Notes: a model not told the origin generated them from the sequence alone. DNA of 64,000 nucleotides from Pichia kudriavzevii (GCF_003054445.1 NC_042508.1:744001-808000); one strand, 5' to 3'. Counted from the stretch's first letter, positions 19,979 to 29,047 are shown. Translations and numbers: made by a program.

Positions 19979-20490
19979 ATAATAGAATTACTTTGGATGA
20001 TGAAGTTGGGGACTTAAGAAAGTAAGATCGTGTGTACATTTCTCACAAAAGTGCTTGTAGATAATTAAGTATATATGTAATCAGATATATCCATAGCAAA
20101 AAAAGAATTGGAGCTACATATGTTGATGAATTTCCGTGGTGCATGGAATGAAAAACTTGGCGAAGGTAAAATAGTGAAATTCTGTAGTTGAAAAGGCTAA
20201 AAAAAAGGCTAAACTGGAACAAAATAAGTTGTCTGCTAGAGGTCACAACGTAAAATGTTAGTATTAAAGTACCCACTGAGATTTAAGTGAAAGAGTAAAA
20301 AGGAATTTCATTCTCTTATTAAGAAGGTTTTGAGTAATATTACTGATCCACACTTTTGTAGCAAAGCGAGAAAAAATTCATGATCTAACCACTGATCCAG
20401 TTTTTGCTGTTGCTGCGGCCTGCGAGTCTTCCATTTGGAAATGATAAATAATCAGATGTGGATAAGTACCGGACAAGTGTATGAAATTGG
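19979..20490. other. Intergenic region CFT1-IPK1
   Basis: This 512-bp region separates two plus-strand genes. It holds the CFT1 terminator and IPK1 promoter. On the minus strand it contains an exact TACTAAC at 20263-20257, followed after about 20 nt by a CTAG acceptor and then a short open frame rich in hydrophobic residues (to about 20043). A convincing donor exon is missing, so I do not annotate a gene here. Confidence 0.35.
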
Positions 20491-21501
20491 ATGGTTAGGC
20501 GTGAACAAACAGATTTTATGGATGGTTGTGTAGCTTTTTCAGAAGATGGAGAAACAAGTTCTCCTCCAAGAAATCACATGCTATTGACGCTGGATGTGTT
20601 ACATGATTTAGAATTTATAGGTTGTGGCTCAGCAAATGCTGTATTCGCCTATTGGGGTGACCGTGATGATCTCAAACATAAAATTATAAGAGTACGATTG
20701 CTACATAGTGAAATTTGCACTACAGTCATATACAACGCTTTAGTTTCAGGAAAATTCGATAGTTTGAGAAGCTATCTTGTTGCGTGTAGCATACTCCAAG
20801 TTGATCCAATATTGTTGCAAAAGCTTGAGGATTTTGGTCGAAAAAAGGTGGCAAACTTCAACTTAAATTTAGAAGAAAAATATGTGCTGCTGATGGACAA
20901 CATATTTTCCTATCCTTTAAGCCGATACAATTGTTATAGACTGAGCAAATACCATACATTTTTTGTGGAGAAAGGGAATAATGAAACTATTTTAGAATTT
21001 AAACCTAAATGGCTATACACCTTACCGGAGAATCACAAGAGCTGTCGAAATTGCTTAAATGCAATGTATAAAGGCCAAAAATTCAACCCATGTCACTTGA
21101 AACTTTTACAGAAAAATGGAATAGATATCTGGTGTAACGAAGTCCAACAGGAACTCAACAGGAGAGGAATAAATAAAAGTGTGAAAAATGATCTAAGAGA
21201 AACTATTCAAAGAAATTACAATCTCTTTGAAACGCTTTATGCACTGCAAAACAAATCAGATGTCCACAAGCTTCTTTTGAATTTGAAATCAGAAGAGGAT
21301 GTCACTGAAGAATTAAAATTTGAGATGACTATCCGAGATGTCTCATTGCTGATGAAGCTAAATGATAAGAAAGTATTCGTGATAGATTTGGATGAGAAAC
21401 CTGCCACTAAGTGGATAAGATGGAAAGAACATGAAGCGGAATTTGAAGATAAATATTCGGAGGATTTAGGTTTGCAATGTAGCTTCGAAGCAAACAACTG
21501 A
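20491..21501 (+). CDS. IPK1: Inositol-pentakisphosphate 2-kinase
   Basis: The 336-residue protein carries the Ipk1 landmarks: an N-lobe glycine loop IGCGSANAV followed by IIRVRLL, the LEFKPKW motif (consensus EXKPK), a CRNCLNAMYKG motif with the paired cysteines, and a C-terminal block DVSLLMKLNDKKVFVIDLD that places the catalytic and Mg-binding aspartate region. Ipk1 phosphorylates inositol pentakisphosphate at the 2-position to make phytate (InsP6), a nuclear cofactor for Gle1/Dbp5-dependent mRNA export. The S. cerevisiae enzyme is 281 residues. The start at 20491 is the first ATG in frame; residue 10 is a possible alternative. Its 3' end overlaps the 3' end of HTD2 by 36 bp. Confidence 0.9.
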   Translation: MVRREQTDFMDGCVAFSEDGETSSPPRNHMLLTLDVLHDLEFIGCGSANAVFAYWGDRDDLKHKIIRVRLLHSEICTTVIYNALVSGKFDSLRSYLVACSILQVDPILLQKLEDFGRKKVANFNLNLEEKYVLLMDNIFSYPLSRYNCYRLSKYHTFFVEKGNNETILEFKPKWLYTLPENHKSCRNCLNAMYKGQKFNPCHLKLLQKNGIDIWCNEVQQELNRRGINKSVKNDLRETIQRNYNLFETLYALQNKSDVHKLLLNLKSEEDVTEELKFEMTIRDVSLLMKLNDKKVFVIDLDEKPATKWIRWKEHEAEFEDKYSEDLGLQCSFEANN

Positions 21502-22458
21502 GTTTTGGTTGGTGATCCATAATTTGGTTACTCCGTTTAATTTCTTGTAACTTATAGTAAGTGGTTTGTTTACAAAACTTGGAGCCGAGATCTTATATTT
21601 GAAACTTTTCACCCAAATATCTGTGTTATAGTTTAACCAAAACTGAGAGGCAAGTGATATCAATAATGGAGCCTCTATTACTATATCTGGATAGTTTTCA
21701 ATACTTTTAGCATATTCTGGGTTGTAATGTATCTGGTGAGAATTGAAAGTGACTGCACTCATTCTAAAGTTAGTCAATAGAGTCGGCACAACCGTTATGC
21801 TTTTGTCGGGATTTTCAATCGTAGAGAATCTCTGTTTGTAACTGGAATAGAGATCAGCCAGATATCCCAGCCCCCTCATTTCGACTATGCAACTGCCGTT
21901 CTGATTATTAAAACACCTCTTATATTCAGCAAATATTGTACCAGTTTCTTTCAAAACCTTAACACGCTTAACAGTTTCAGTAAAGTTTAGTTTATCTCCA
22001 AATTTTAACGGATTGGAATGATTATAAGCAAAGGAACCATTGACCCACATCCGCCTCTTGAAAAACTCTACTTTCTTATCACACGGAGCATGATAATTGT
22101 CATAACCGTCTATGCCCAATTCTGACTCATTAGAAAGCGGGTTACAGTAGCCTAACGAATACGCCAACGGTAACCCCGATCCAATCGGAAACATTTCATT
22201 CAAGTTAACTGTATGGGTCTGATCACTATTTTTGTTTAAGCTTTCCATAAATAATGGACATGATCTATCCAGTAAAGATTGTGTTGTCACGTATATTTGT
22301 TTAGCTGGAAGAGTTGAAACAAACTCATCTTTGATTTCCCACGAAGAATTCAGTAATCTACTCTTGAACTCTTTTATTTCTTCGTCTGAAAGCTTCAGTG
22401 CAAGCTTTAATTTACCTGTAAATCTTTGTGAAATATGTGAACAGAATGAACGAATCAT
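21466..22458 (-). CDS. HTD2: Mitochondrial 3-hydroxyacyl-thioester dehydratase type 2
   Basis: This 330-residue protein has a short basic N-terminus (MIRSFCSHISQRFTGK) that fits a mitochondrial presequence. A MaoC-like hot-dog fold follows. Family marks are FKRRMWVNGSF, the FGDKLNFTETVKRVK strand pair, TGTIFAEYKR, and a C-terminal HQIHYNPEYAKSIENYPDIV helix segment with the hydratase-type His. Htd2 catalyses the dehydration step of mitochondrial type II fatty-acid synthesis, which supplies octanoate for lipoic acid. The S. cerevisiae protein is 280 residues. The last 12 codons overlap the end of IPK1 on the other strand. Confidence 0.88.
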   Translation of the reverse strand: MIRSFCSHISQRFTGKLKLALKLSDEEIKEFKSRLLNSSWEIKDEFVSTLPAKQIYVTTQSLLDRSCPLFMESLNKNSDQTHTVNLNEMFPIGSGLPLAYSLGYCNPLSNESELGIDGYDNYHAPCDKKVEFFKRRMWVNGSFAYNHSNPLKFGDKLNFTETVKRVKVLKETGTIFAEYKRCFNNQNGSCIVEMRGLGYLADLYSSYKQRFSTIENPDKSITVVPTLLTNFRMSAVTFNSHQIHYNPEYAKSIENYPDIVIEAPLLISLASQFWLNYNTDIWVKSFKYKISAPSFVNKPLTISYKKLNGVTKLWITNQNSVVCFEATLQT

Positions 22459-22690
22459 TAGTTACTGAATTTGGATAATAGTGCAAAGGTCTTTAATCTT
22501 GAAATGTTTAATCCGGTCTAATTTTTTTTTGGGGATTGAGTCAATTTCTAATGCGTACCAGAGTAAGATACTCATTATTACGCTTCAAGGCAGTAAATTT
22601 CTATTGGACCTACATAGGACCAAATTAAATACTTTCATACTTTTTTAATAAACAACGGTAAGAATATATTTCACGTATACAGTACATAAC

Positions 22691-23668
22691 TTATGTATAA
22701 GTTAATCTATTTATTTCAGCCTTTGTTAAGACTCTATCATTTACGTGGACTGAGTTAGTTAGAAATAATGTTTTAGGGCCTTTGAGTTCAACAAAGACGT
22801 CTGATCTATGATATGGAATAAGACTTTTAAGCTTGAGTATAGCGGTTTTGATATAATTAGTTAGTGAATGTAATGTATGCAATATCATTTTGAAATTAGG
22901 ATCAGTTGACACGGATTCGGGAATTTTCAAATAGCTCAAAACCCAATTGAATCTTAGAGATGCTGGAGCTCTTCCGACACTAAAATCAACGATGCTTTTC
23001 ACGTTACCCTCAAGTTCGTTGAACGAGCCATCATCTCCTCTTGAGTGGGTATAGGCAACGATAGACTTGGTGTTTACCTGTATGTTCTCTCCTTCTTTTA
23101 AATCAAGTTGAATAAGTTGTCCTGGACATGATATGACAAAACTTCCACTTCCAATCATCTGGACATACGAATAATTATTTTTTGGGGATACTGGTCTAAT
23201 TCCAGGCCCCGACCATGAAAGGAGGGACGATTTTTTTAGAATCCAATTGGACTCTCCATTTTCAGCAACTGCAAAGCAAGAATTATGTGCTTTAGGAGCA
23301 ATCAAAAATGACATGGCCTCCTTCTCATTGAAACACCTTTGGAATATTAAACCGGAGTCGGCCGTCTTGCTTATTTCTAAGCACAAAGAATTTATGTGAC
23401 CATTCATTGCTATTATTTTTTGATTAGAACTTGAATAACGAAGATTCAATATAGAGGACTTCGGTAATTTGATGTTCAGTAAGTTTGAAGACGAACCTAA
23501 AACCTGATATGTAACAGGTTCAGCAAAAGCTCCTATACCAGTGGCATTTGGCAATGATGTCAATGGTTTCTCTAACTCCGTGGATGCAGTTGAACCAGTC
23601 GATTTGAACAATGACTTAATTGAGTGAAATGATATAGGTCTAGCCTGAATTTTTTGTATTAAAGGCAT
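22691..23668 (-). CDS. AIM24: Altered inheritance of mitochondria protein 24
   Basis: The 325-residue protein begins with a basic mitochondrial-type leader (MPLIQKIQARPISFHSIKSL). It continues with the AIM24/TRAP-like beta-rich domain, recognised from VTYQVLGSSSNLLNIKLPKS, LLSWSGPGIRPVS and MIGSGSFVISCPGQLIQLDL. Aim24 is an inner mitochondrial membrane protein needed for normal MICOS function and respiratory growth in S. cerevisiae (394 residues there). The protein here is shorter, mainly in the N-terminal and C-terminal linker parts. The gene is in tandem with HTD2, with a 232-bp gap. Confidence 0.85.
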   Translation of the reverse strand: MPLIQKIQARPISFHSIKSLFKSTGSTASTELEKPLTSLPNATGIGAFAEPVTYQVLGSSSNLLNIKLPKSSILNLRYSSSNQKIIAMNGHINSLCLEISKTADSGLIFQRCFNEKEAMSFLIAPKAHNSCFAVAENGESNWILKKSSLLSWSGPGIRPVSPKNNYSYVQMIGSGSFVISCPGQLIQLDLKEGENIQVNTKSIVAYTHSRGDDGSFNELEGNVKSIVDFSVGRAPASLRFNWVLSYLKIPESVSTDPNFKMILHTLHSLTNYIKTAILKLKSLIPYHRSDVFVELKGPKTLFLTNSVHVNDRVLTKAEINRLTYT

Positions 23669-23967
23669 TATTGAAGCAACGTTTAATTAATGCTGCATTT
23701 CCTGGGCTCCATCCGGTAAGAGTTTGCACTCATTACTTTCATTAAAAAAGATCTCATTCACGTTCACTTATTCTACGCGAGATTGGCTAGATTTTAACAT
23801 TTTCACCACCTGATAAAATGAAAATAAAAGATTATACAAACACTTTTTACCTGTATTTAGCAATAAATTCAAACAATACAAACTTTTGTGGTCATTACTA
23901 TTGAATGGTACATAGCTATCAACAAATAAAGACAACCTAAAAAAACTTTCAAAAAAATAAATGGAAA

Positions 23968-24039
23968 TGCGAGCTCTGTGGATCGAACACAGGGCCTCCA
24001 GATCTTCAGTCTGGCGCTCTCCCACTGAGCTAAGCCCGC
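23968..24039 (-). tRNA. tRNA-Phe(GAA)
   Basis: The 72-nt minus-strand gene folds into a full cloverleaf. The acceptor GCGGGCT pairs with AGCTCGC (one G-U), and the discriminator base is A. The anticodon loop CTGAAGA in a CCAGA/TCTGG stem gives GAA. The T arm is CTGTG-TTCGATC-CACAG. There is no intron, unlike the S. cerevisiae tRNA-Phe genes. A T7 run about 10 nt downstream can terminate RNA polymerase III. Confidence 0.97.
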
Positions 24040-24320
24040 AATTGATGAAATGTAAGAGATCAGACAAAGGACTATCTCTCTATTTCCTCATCGGGTAATC
24101 ATATAGAAGGTTGAAGAAGATTGTAGAAGGTTAAACAGAAGTTCTAGAAGATAATTAAATCCCTCAAAATGCTATTTTTAAATTAAAGAATTACTATTTA
24201 AACAGAGGACATTCCATATATGTTCTCAGAGAATTAACGTATAAAAATATATAAGATATAAATAAGCAATAATCAGATTCTAAAGTACGGATCACCAGCA
24301 ACACTTTCATTTCATCAATT

Positions 24321-24392
24321 GCGGGCTTAGCTCAGTGGGAGAGCGCCAGACTGAAGATCTGGAGGCCCTGTGTTCGATCCACAGAGCTCGCA
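24321..24392 (+). tRNA. tRNA-Phe(GAA), first half of probable dicistronic unit
   Basis: This gene is identical in sequence to the minus-strand copy at 23968-24039. Only 7 bp (24393-24399, starting with four T) separate it from the tRNA-His that follows on the same strand. Four T followed by C is a weak polymerase III terminator in yeast, so read-through into tRNA-His is likely. Confidence 0.97.
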
Positions 24393-24399
24393 TTTTCTA

Positions 24400-24471
24400 G
24401 CCGTTCTAGTATAGTGGTGAGTACGCATCGTTGTGGCCGATGAGACCCAGGTTCGATTCCTGGGAACGGCA
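24400..24471 (+). tRNA. tRNA-His(GTG)
   Basis: The 72-nt gene folds with acceptor GCCGTTC/GAACGGC and discriminator A; the extra G-1 of mature tRNA-His is not encoded. The anticodon loop TTGTGGC gives GTG, and the T arm is CCAGG-TTCGATT-CCTGG. A T6 run at about 24476 and a T9 run at about 24490 follow and should terminate transcription. Confidence 0.97.
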
Positions 24472-24648
24472 TATTATTTTTTCAATTTCTTTTTTTTTCG
24501 AAGAGGCGGGTGATCTATTGTTTACCAAGATGTTTTACTGCACTTCAATAGTGAATTTGGATTTGCGATATAAAGAACTAATTATAAAGCAACACAACAG
24601 ATATACACTAAAATAAACTCAAATACATCAGGAAGGCTCAGATAAAAC

Positions 24649-26751
24649 TTATTCTAAAAGTTTGGTAACTTTACCAATAGCAATGGTTTGACCTTGATCT
24701 CTCAAGGTGAACCTACCTAATTGTTGGTAGTCATCATAAGTTTCAAGGCAGACAGGCTCAGTTGTTTCAAGAATGGCAATAATTTTCATACCTTGCTTTG
24801 CAAATGCAGGTGCCTTCTTAGACTTTCTATTAGTGCCTTTTTCTAATTTATGCAACAACTGGGTGAAAGTGACTTCTTCAATAGCAGTATGAACGTGCAT
24901 GACACAAGAGAAACCTGACGATAAAATAGACTTTAACTCAACGATGGCAACTTGGGCTTCAAACTTAGTCACGGTATGGACTGGATGAAGTGTTGAGGTT
25001 AACACGTAACCAACAGAAACATCTTCTTCTTCAACGTTCTTCAATCTGAGTCTTACTTGTTCACCACAAAAGGCGGAATCAGCTTCTGCCTCAGTTTCGT
25101 TATAAATGGTTAGGACTTCAACGTTGGTTCTATTTGGCATTAATAATAGACTTTGGCCCTTCTTGATGTGTCCCGACTCAATTTTACCCTCGATAACAGT
25201 ACCTAAATCTTTCATCTTACCGGAAACTGGAAGCATAAATGGATCGTTAATCTTTCTTTGCGCTAAAGGCATGTTATCTAAGAACTCTAGCAGAGATGGT
25301 CCATTATACCAAGGTGCATGCTCCTTTGGAATTCTTTCCTTCAAACCCTCACCAGTAAACCCGGAAACAGGCATGAATGTAATGTCTTCTTTTGCATAAC
25401 CGACACCTCTCAAAAAGAGAGATAACTTACTAATACATTCATTGTATCTTTCTTCAGACCAACCAACGGTAGGATCATCCATCTTATTGATAACAACAAC
25501 AATTTTGTTGACACCTTGGGTCTTAGCTAAGATAGCGTGCTCTCTAGATTGACCACCTCTTTCAAAACCTGCTTCATACTCTCCCTTTCTTGCGGAAATG
25601 ACCAAAACACCGACATCAGCTTGAGATGCACCACCAATCATTTCAGAAACATAAAGTTTGTGACCTGGGGCATCTAAAATAGTATAACGTCTCTTATCGG
25701 TTTCAAAGTAAGACTTACCAACTTCAATGGTCTTACCATCATTTCTTTCTTCCTTGTTGGTGTCCATAATCCAAGACAAGTACCAACCTTGTCTACCGGC
25801 ATCTTTGGCCTCGCGTTCGTACTTTTCTACAGTACGCTTATCAACGGCACCAGTCAAATATAGCAAATTACCACCCATAGTAGACTTACCTGCATCGACA
25901 TGACCCATGAAAATAATGGACATGTGCTCCTTACCACCAAACATATCATTAACGATGGCTGGGTCGATCTGGTCTTCCACTTCCTTAGCCGAAGCTTTTG
26001 CAACGGAATCAGACTTCTTCATAGTCTCAGCTTTTTTAGTTGGCTCAACCTTCTTTGGTTCTTCAGCCTTGGATTCTTTGTTTTTCTTAGTTTCTTCTGT
26101 CTTTTTTGCTTGAAGATCCTCTTGTACCTTTTCCTTTTCGATCGTGTCTTCCTTCACTTTTTCGGTCTTTGGTTCTTCTGAGTTAGGTTTTGAAGGAATT
26201 TTAACAGTACTGGATTTCAAGTTTAATTTTAGAACTTTCTTCTTTGGAGCAGCATTGAGTTTTTCTTGTTGTTGTTTCTGATAATCTTCGAAACTCATCT
26301 GTTGGGAACCAGATTGCTCTTGTTGCTCTTGTGGTTGGTAACCGCTGTTATAGTTGTTGTTATAGTTGTTGTTATAGTTGTTGTTGTTGTTGTTGTTGTT
26401 ATAATTATTGTAACCGTTACTATTATAGTTATTTCTACTATTATAGTTGTTTCTATTGTTATAATTGTTATAATTGTTATAATTGTTATAGCCACCTCTG
26501 TTGTTATAATTTTTGGTATAACCGTTATTGTTATTGTAGTTGTTGTAGTTTTGATACTGTTGTTGTTGTGGCAGTTGCTGGTTAGCATCAAATGCTGGGG
26601 CCTGGAAACCTACACCTGGAACAAATGTTGGAATTGCATTTGGGTTAAAAGCTGGTGTACCAGCATTCAAGTTCATATTTTGCATGCCTTGAGCTAGGTT
26701 GTTCTGGTCAAACTGACCATTCTGAGGGGTTTGATCTTTCTGCTCAGACAT
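24649..26751 (-). CDS. SUP35: Translation release factor eRF3 (Sup35), with prion-like N domain
   Basis: The 700-residue protein has the three-part Sup35 layout. Residues 1 to about 150 are extremely Asn/Gln/Tyr-rich, with many NNYNNYN-like units. Residues about 165-265 are charged, Lys/Glu-rich (M domain). From about 270 there is an EF1A-like GTPase region with G1 GHVDAGKST near residue 282, then DAPGH (G3) and NKMD (G4), followed by two beta-barrel domains. It ends AIGKVTKLLE, as in other eRF3 proteins. With eRF1 (Sup45) it completes translation termination. A PAM2-like stretch (NPNAIPTFVP) at about residues 36-46 could bind poly(A)-binding protein, but its spacing is one residue longer than consensus. 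Codon use is strongly biased, as expected for an abundant protein. Confidence 0.96.
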   Translation of the reverse strand: MSEQKDQTPQNGQFDQNNLAQGMQNMNLNAGTPAFNPNAIPTFVPGVGFQAPAFDANQQLPQQQQYQNYNNYNNNNGYTKNYNNRGGYNNYNNYNNYNNRNNYNSRNNYNSNGYNNYNNNNNNNNYNNNYNNNYNSGYQPQEQQEQSGSQQMSFEDYQKQQQEKLNAAPKKKVLKLNLKSSTVKIPSKPNSEEPKTEKVKEDTIEKEKVQEDLQAKKTEETKKNKESKAEEPKKVEPTKKAETMKKSDSVAKASAKEVEDQIDPAIVNDMFGGKEHMSIIFMGHVDAGKSTMGGNLLYLTGAVDKRTVEKYEREAKDAGRQGWYLSWIMDTNKEERNDGKTIEVGKSYFETDKRRYTILDAPGHKLYVSEMIGGASQADVGVLVISARKGEYEAGFERGGQSREHAILAKTQGVNKIVVVINKMDDPTVGWSEERYNECISKLSLFLRGVGYAKEDITFMPVSGFTGEGLKERIPKEHAPWYNGPSLLEFLDNMPLAQRKINDPFMLPVSGKMKDLGTVIEGKIESGHIKKGQSLLLMPNRTNVEVLTIYNETEAEADSAFCGEQVRLRLKNVEEEDVSVGYVLTSTLHPVHTVTKFEAQVAIVELKSILSSGFSCVMHVHTAIEEVTFTQLLHKLEKGTNRKSKKAPAFAKQGMKIIAILETTEPVCLETYDDYQQLGRFTLRDQGQTIAIGKVTKLLE

Positions 26752-27178
26752 AATAGTTAAATAGTGACAATGTCTTGAGTAATCAAGTAATATGAAGTCT
26801 CAGTTTCAATGTTCTTTCTATCTCCATCCATTTTTCATTTGGTCTCTTATTCATAAAAATTTTTAATTCTCGGTATAAGCAGATTCATGTCGCAAAATTG
26901 TTATGCCCCAAGCGACGCGACGCCAAATGTTTTAAGAAACTGAAAAGTAACAGATATCACAAACTTACGAGCCTCGCAGATAAAAGTCTGAAATAAGGTT
27001 TATTTTGATTTCCCGGAAAAGTAAAATACAAACAAAAAAATTGAAGATTTGTTGGCTCTCTATACTACATATTTTCTTTACTTTTGATCAACTTTTCAGC
27101 TTTAAGTAACCTGACATTCATATAGCTATAATATTACGGTGCTGAATTTAAGTGGGCACAAGCAAATTAATTTCTGAG
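26752..27178. promoter_or_regulatory. Divergent promoter region SUP35/HEH
   Basis: This 427-bp spacer lies between two divergent starts. It contains a GC-rich island (GCGACGCGACGCC at about 26913-26925) that resembles MCB-type ACGCG sequence, in otherwise AT-rich DNA. No gene is visible. Confidence 0.4.
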
Positions 27179-29047
27179 ATGGATGCACAAATATATTTAG
27201 CCGACGATTTTGACATCTCAAAACTTACGGTGCCCAACCTAAGATCAGTGTTGGTTGAGCATGAAGTACCATTCCCTTCAAATGCAAACAAACAAGAGCT
27301 GATCAACATCTTCAACAAACATATTAAACCAAGAGCTTTGCAAATACTAAAAAAGTATCAAACGGAACCATCATCTGAAGAAATCTGTGAAGCTGTACAC
27401 GAGGATAAGCATGGTGCAGATTCCTCAAAATCAGAAAAAAGCATACCATCAAAGCGCCATTCTGAAGCGACGTCGAAGAAGGCTAAAAAGAAAATAAGAA
27501 AGACTAATACTGAATTGCTAGATTCCAGCTCTTCATTTTTAGGGATCGAAAAATTTGAACCTAATGAAAATGACGATATCTTCAATAATTCCATCGACAC
27601 ATCTACAATTCTAAGGAAAACCAGATTTGCAGATAAGAAACCTGCCTCGACCAAGGACATCCTTTCTCACTTTGATAAATCTATCCCCTCTAGTAAAAGT
27701 TTCAACGATAGCGTGTCTTCTGACTCCAAAACGAGATCTCATTCACCCGTAGAACGAAAAGATGAGTTAAATATAATAGAAAAAGTGAAAGAGTCAAGGA
27801 GAGAGGCGGAAAATAACATCCACAATTCACAAGGAAATGAATTCCTACTTATTGAAGACGTTGAGACTGAATTTGGTGATGATCTGGTAGAAGAAGGCGA
27901 ATTAAGAGAAGAAGTTCCTTTAACTATCAACTTCCCAGGTGAAAGTGAGGTCAATCCCCACAAGATTCTTGAAGGTCCAATTAAGAGCATAAAAGAAGTC
28001 GTTTCTGTCAATAATAACGAAAGCTTGGAGAAAGTTAAAGAAGAAGTGTTAACCGAAGGTAATAAGTTGGTGTCCACCATTCAAGTTGAACCTCTGGGCT
28101 CACCTGAAACGAATAATTCGAGTTCTGATAAAAACTTGACCACAATTGATATAAATGAAGAAGCGAGTAATAAAAAGAATGCTGACTCAAACCAGACCAC
28201 TCAAAGTGAATGGAAGGATAAGCACGTTGTGAATGAACATGGAAGAGGTGAGGAAGTAGAGAAACTTGAAACTATCCAGACAGTTGGTAATATCAATAAT
28301 GGTTATAGAACGAACAGAATTCCCATTTTGTTGTTGATACTTTTTTATGGGATTACGGTTGTTAATTTGCTGATTCCTACTTTACTTTTATTGTGCTTTA
28401 GAGAAATTAAGTTGAATACTGGCTACTGCGGGTTTGACAAACCTTCTAAAACTTTAGACTTATGGGGTAAACTCCCTGATGCATACACATCTAAGTTGCT
28501 AAACCTGAAACCTTACTTTGTGCAGGTTGAAACATTGATAAGTGATTCAGTTCATTTTCAGTGCAGTGAGTGTCCCCCTAATTCAAAATGCCAATTTAAT
28601 ACTTTACAATGCGACTATGGCTATGTGAAGACTTATCCACTAAAATCTGTATTTGGCCTGATCCCATTACAAGAAACCTGTGAATTTGATTTTTTGCACG
28701 AGCAAAAGATGCACTATCTATCAGAATATACTATAAAGTATTTACGTCGCCACCACGACCAACCCCTTACGTTGGAGGAATTGCATGATTATATCAAGTC
28801 TACAAAATCGTCTTATATTTCATCTTCAGATTTTGAGGAATATTGGGACAAGTTTGTCAAATATGAACTTTTACATGATGAACAAGTCACTATTGATGCT
28901 CAAACTAATGTGGTGACGTTAACACATAAAGTGCCATCCGAGTTTTACACTAGAACGTATGGGGTTGACCGCAAAAAGAGATCCAAAAATCTATTTAAAA
29001 AACACACACCAACAGTGGATTTTAGAGACTACTATACAAAAAACTAA
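27179..29047 (+). CDS. HEH/LEM-like inner nuclear membrane protein (Src1/Heh2 family), short form
   Basis: Counting from the ATG at 27179 the protein has 622 residues; the longer open frame upstream begins with GTG. The N-terminus holds a helix-extension-helix domain (DISKLTVPNLRSVLVEHEV, then FPSNANKQELINIF) like Src1 and Heh2. A long acidic/basic linker with NLS-like clusters (KKAKKKIRK) follows. A membrane segment lies at about residues 383-410 (IPILLLILFYGITVVNLL). The lumenal MSC part has conserved cysteines (GYCGF, CSECPPNSKC, LQCDYGY). S. cerevisiae Src1 and Heh2 then have a second membrane segment and a winged-helix tail. Here the protein ends about 25 residues after a basic patch (RKKRSKNLFKKH), and the next gene starts 138 bp on in the opposite direction. 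Confidence 0.82.
   Translation: MDAQIYLADDFDISKLTVPNLRSVLVEHEVPFPSNANKQELINIFNKHIKPRALQILKKYQTEPSSEEICEAVHEDKHGADSSKSEKSIPSKRHSEATSKKAKKKIRKTNTELLDSSSSFLGIEKFEPNENDDIFNNSIDTSTILRKTRFADKKPASTKDILSHFDKSIPSSKSFNDSVSSDSKTRSHSPVERKDELNIIEKVKESRREAENNIHNSQGNEFLLIEDVETEFGDDLVEEGELREEVPLTINFPGESEVNPHKILEGPIKSIKEVVSVNNNESLEKVKEEVLTEGNKLVSTIQVEPLGSPETNNSSSDKNLTTIDINEEASNKKNADSNQTTQSEWKDKHVVNEHGRGEEVEKLETIQTVGNINNGYRTNRIPILLLILFYGITVVNLLIPTLLLLCFREIKLNTGYCGFDKPSKTLDLWGKLPDAYTSKLLNLKPYFVQVETLISDSVHFQCSECPPNSKCQFNTLQCDYGYVKTYPLKSVFGLIPLQETCEFDFLHEQKMHYLSEYTIKYLRRHHDQPLTLEELHDYIKSTKSSYISSSDFEEYWDKFVKYELLHDEQVTIDAQTNVVTLTHKVPSEFYTRTYGVDRKKRSKNLFKKHTPTVDFRDYYTKN

Larger units (their letters stand above)
23965..24395. 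repeat. Inverted repeat: two identical tRNA-Phe genes plus flanks
   Basis: The arms are 23965-24052 and 24308-24395, 88 bp each, identical when reverse-complemented. Each arm contains the whole 72-bp tRNA-Phe, 13 bp of 5' flank (reading CATTTCATCAATT into the gene) and 3 bp of 3' flank. The 255-bp spacer between the arms is AT-rich and holds no gene I can recognise. The shared non-coding flank shows that the pair arose by duplication, not by chance tRNA proximity. Confidence 0.93.

Noticed and set aside
20043-20263. Possible small spliced membrane-protein gene on the minus strand: exact TACTAAC at 20263-20257, a CTAG acceptor, then a 65-codon hydrophobic frame ending before 20043.
   Set aside because: No good donor exists upstream. 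The only phase-compatible one is GTAATA after a 13-codon frame, and I do not recognise the product. One chance TACTAAC is expected in this much intergenic DNA.
25900-26181. Long plus-strand frames opposite SUP35, RPN4 and URA2.
   Set aside because: They are antisense shadows of strongly biased or repetitive coding sequence.
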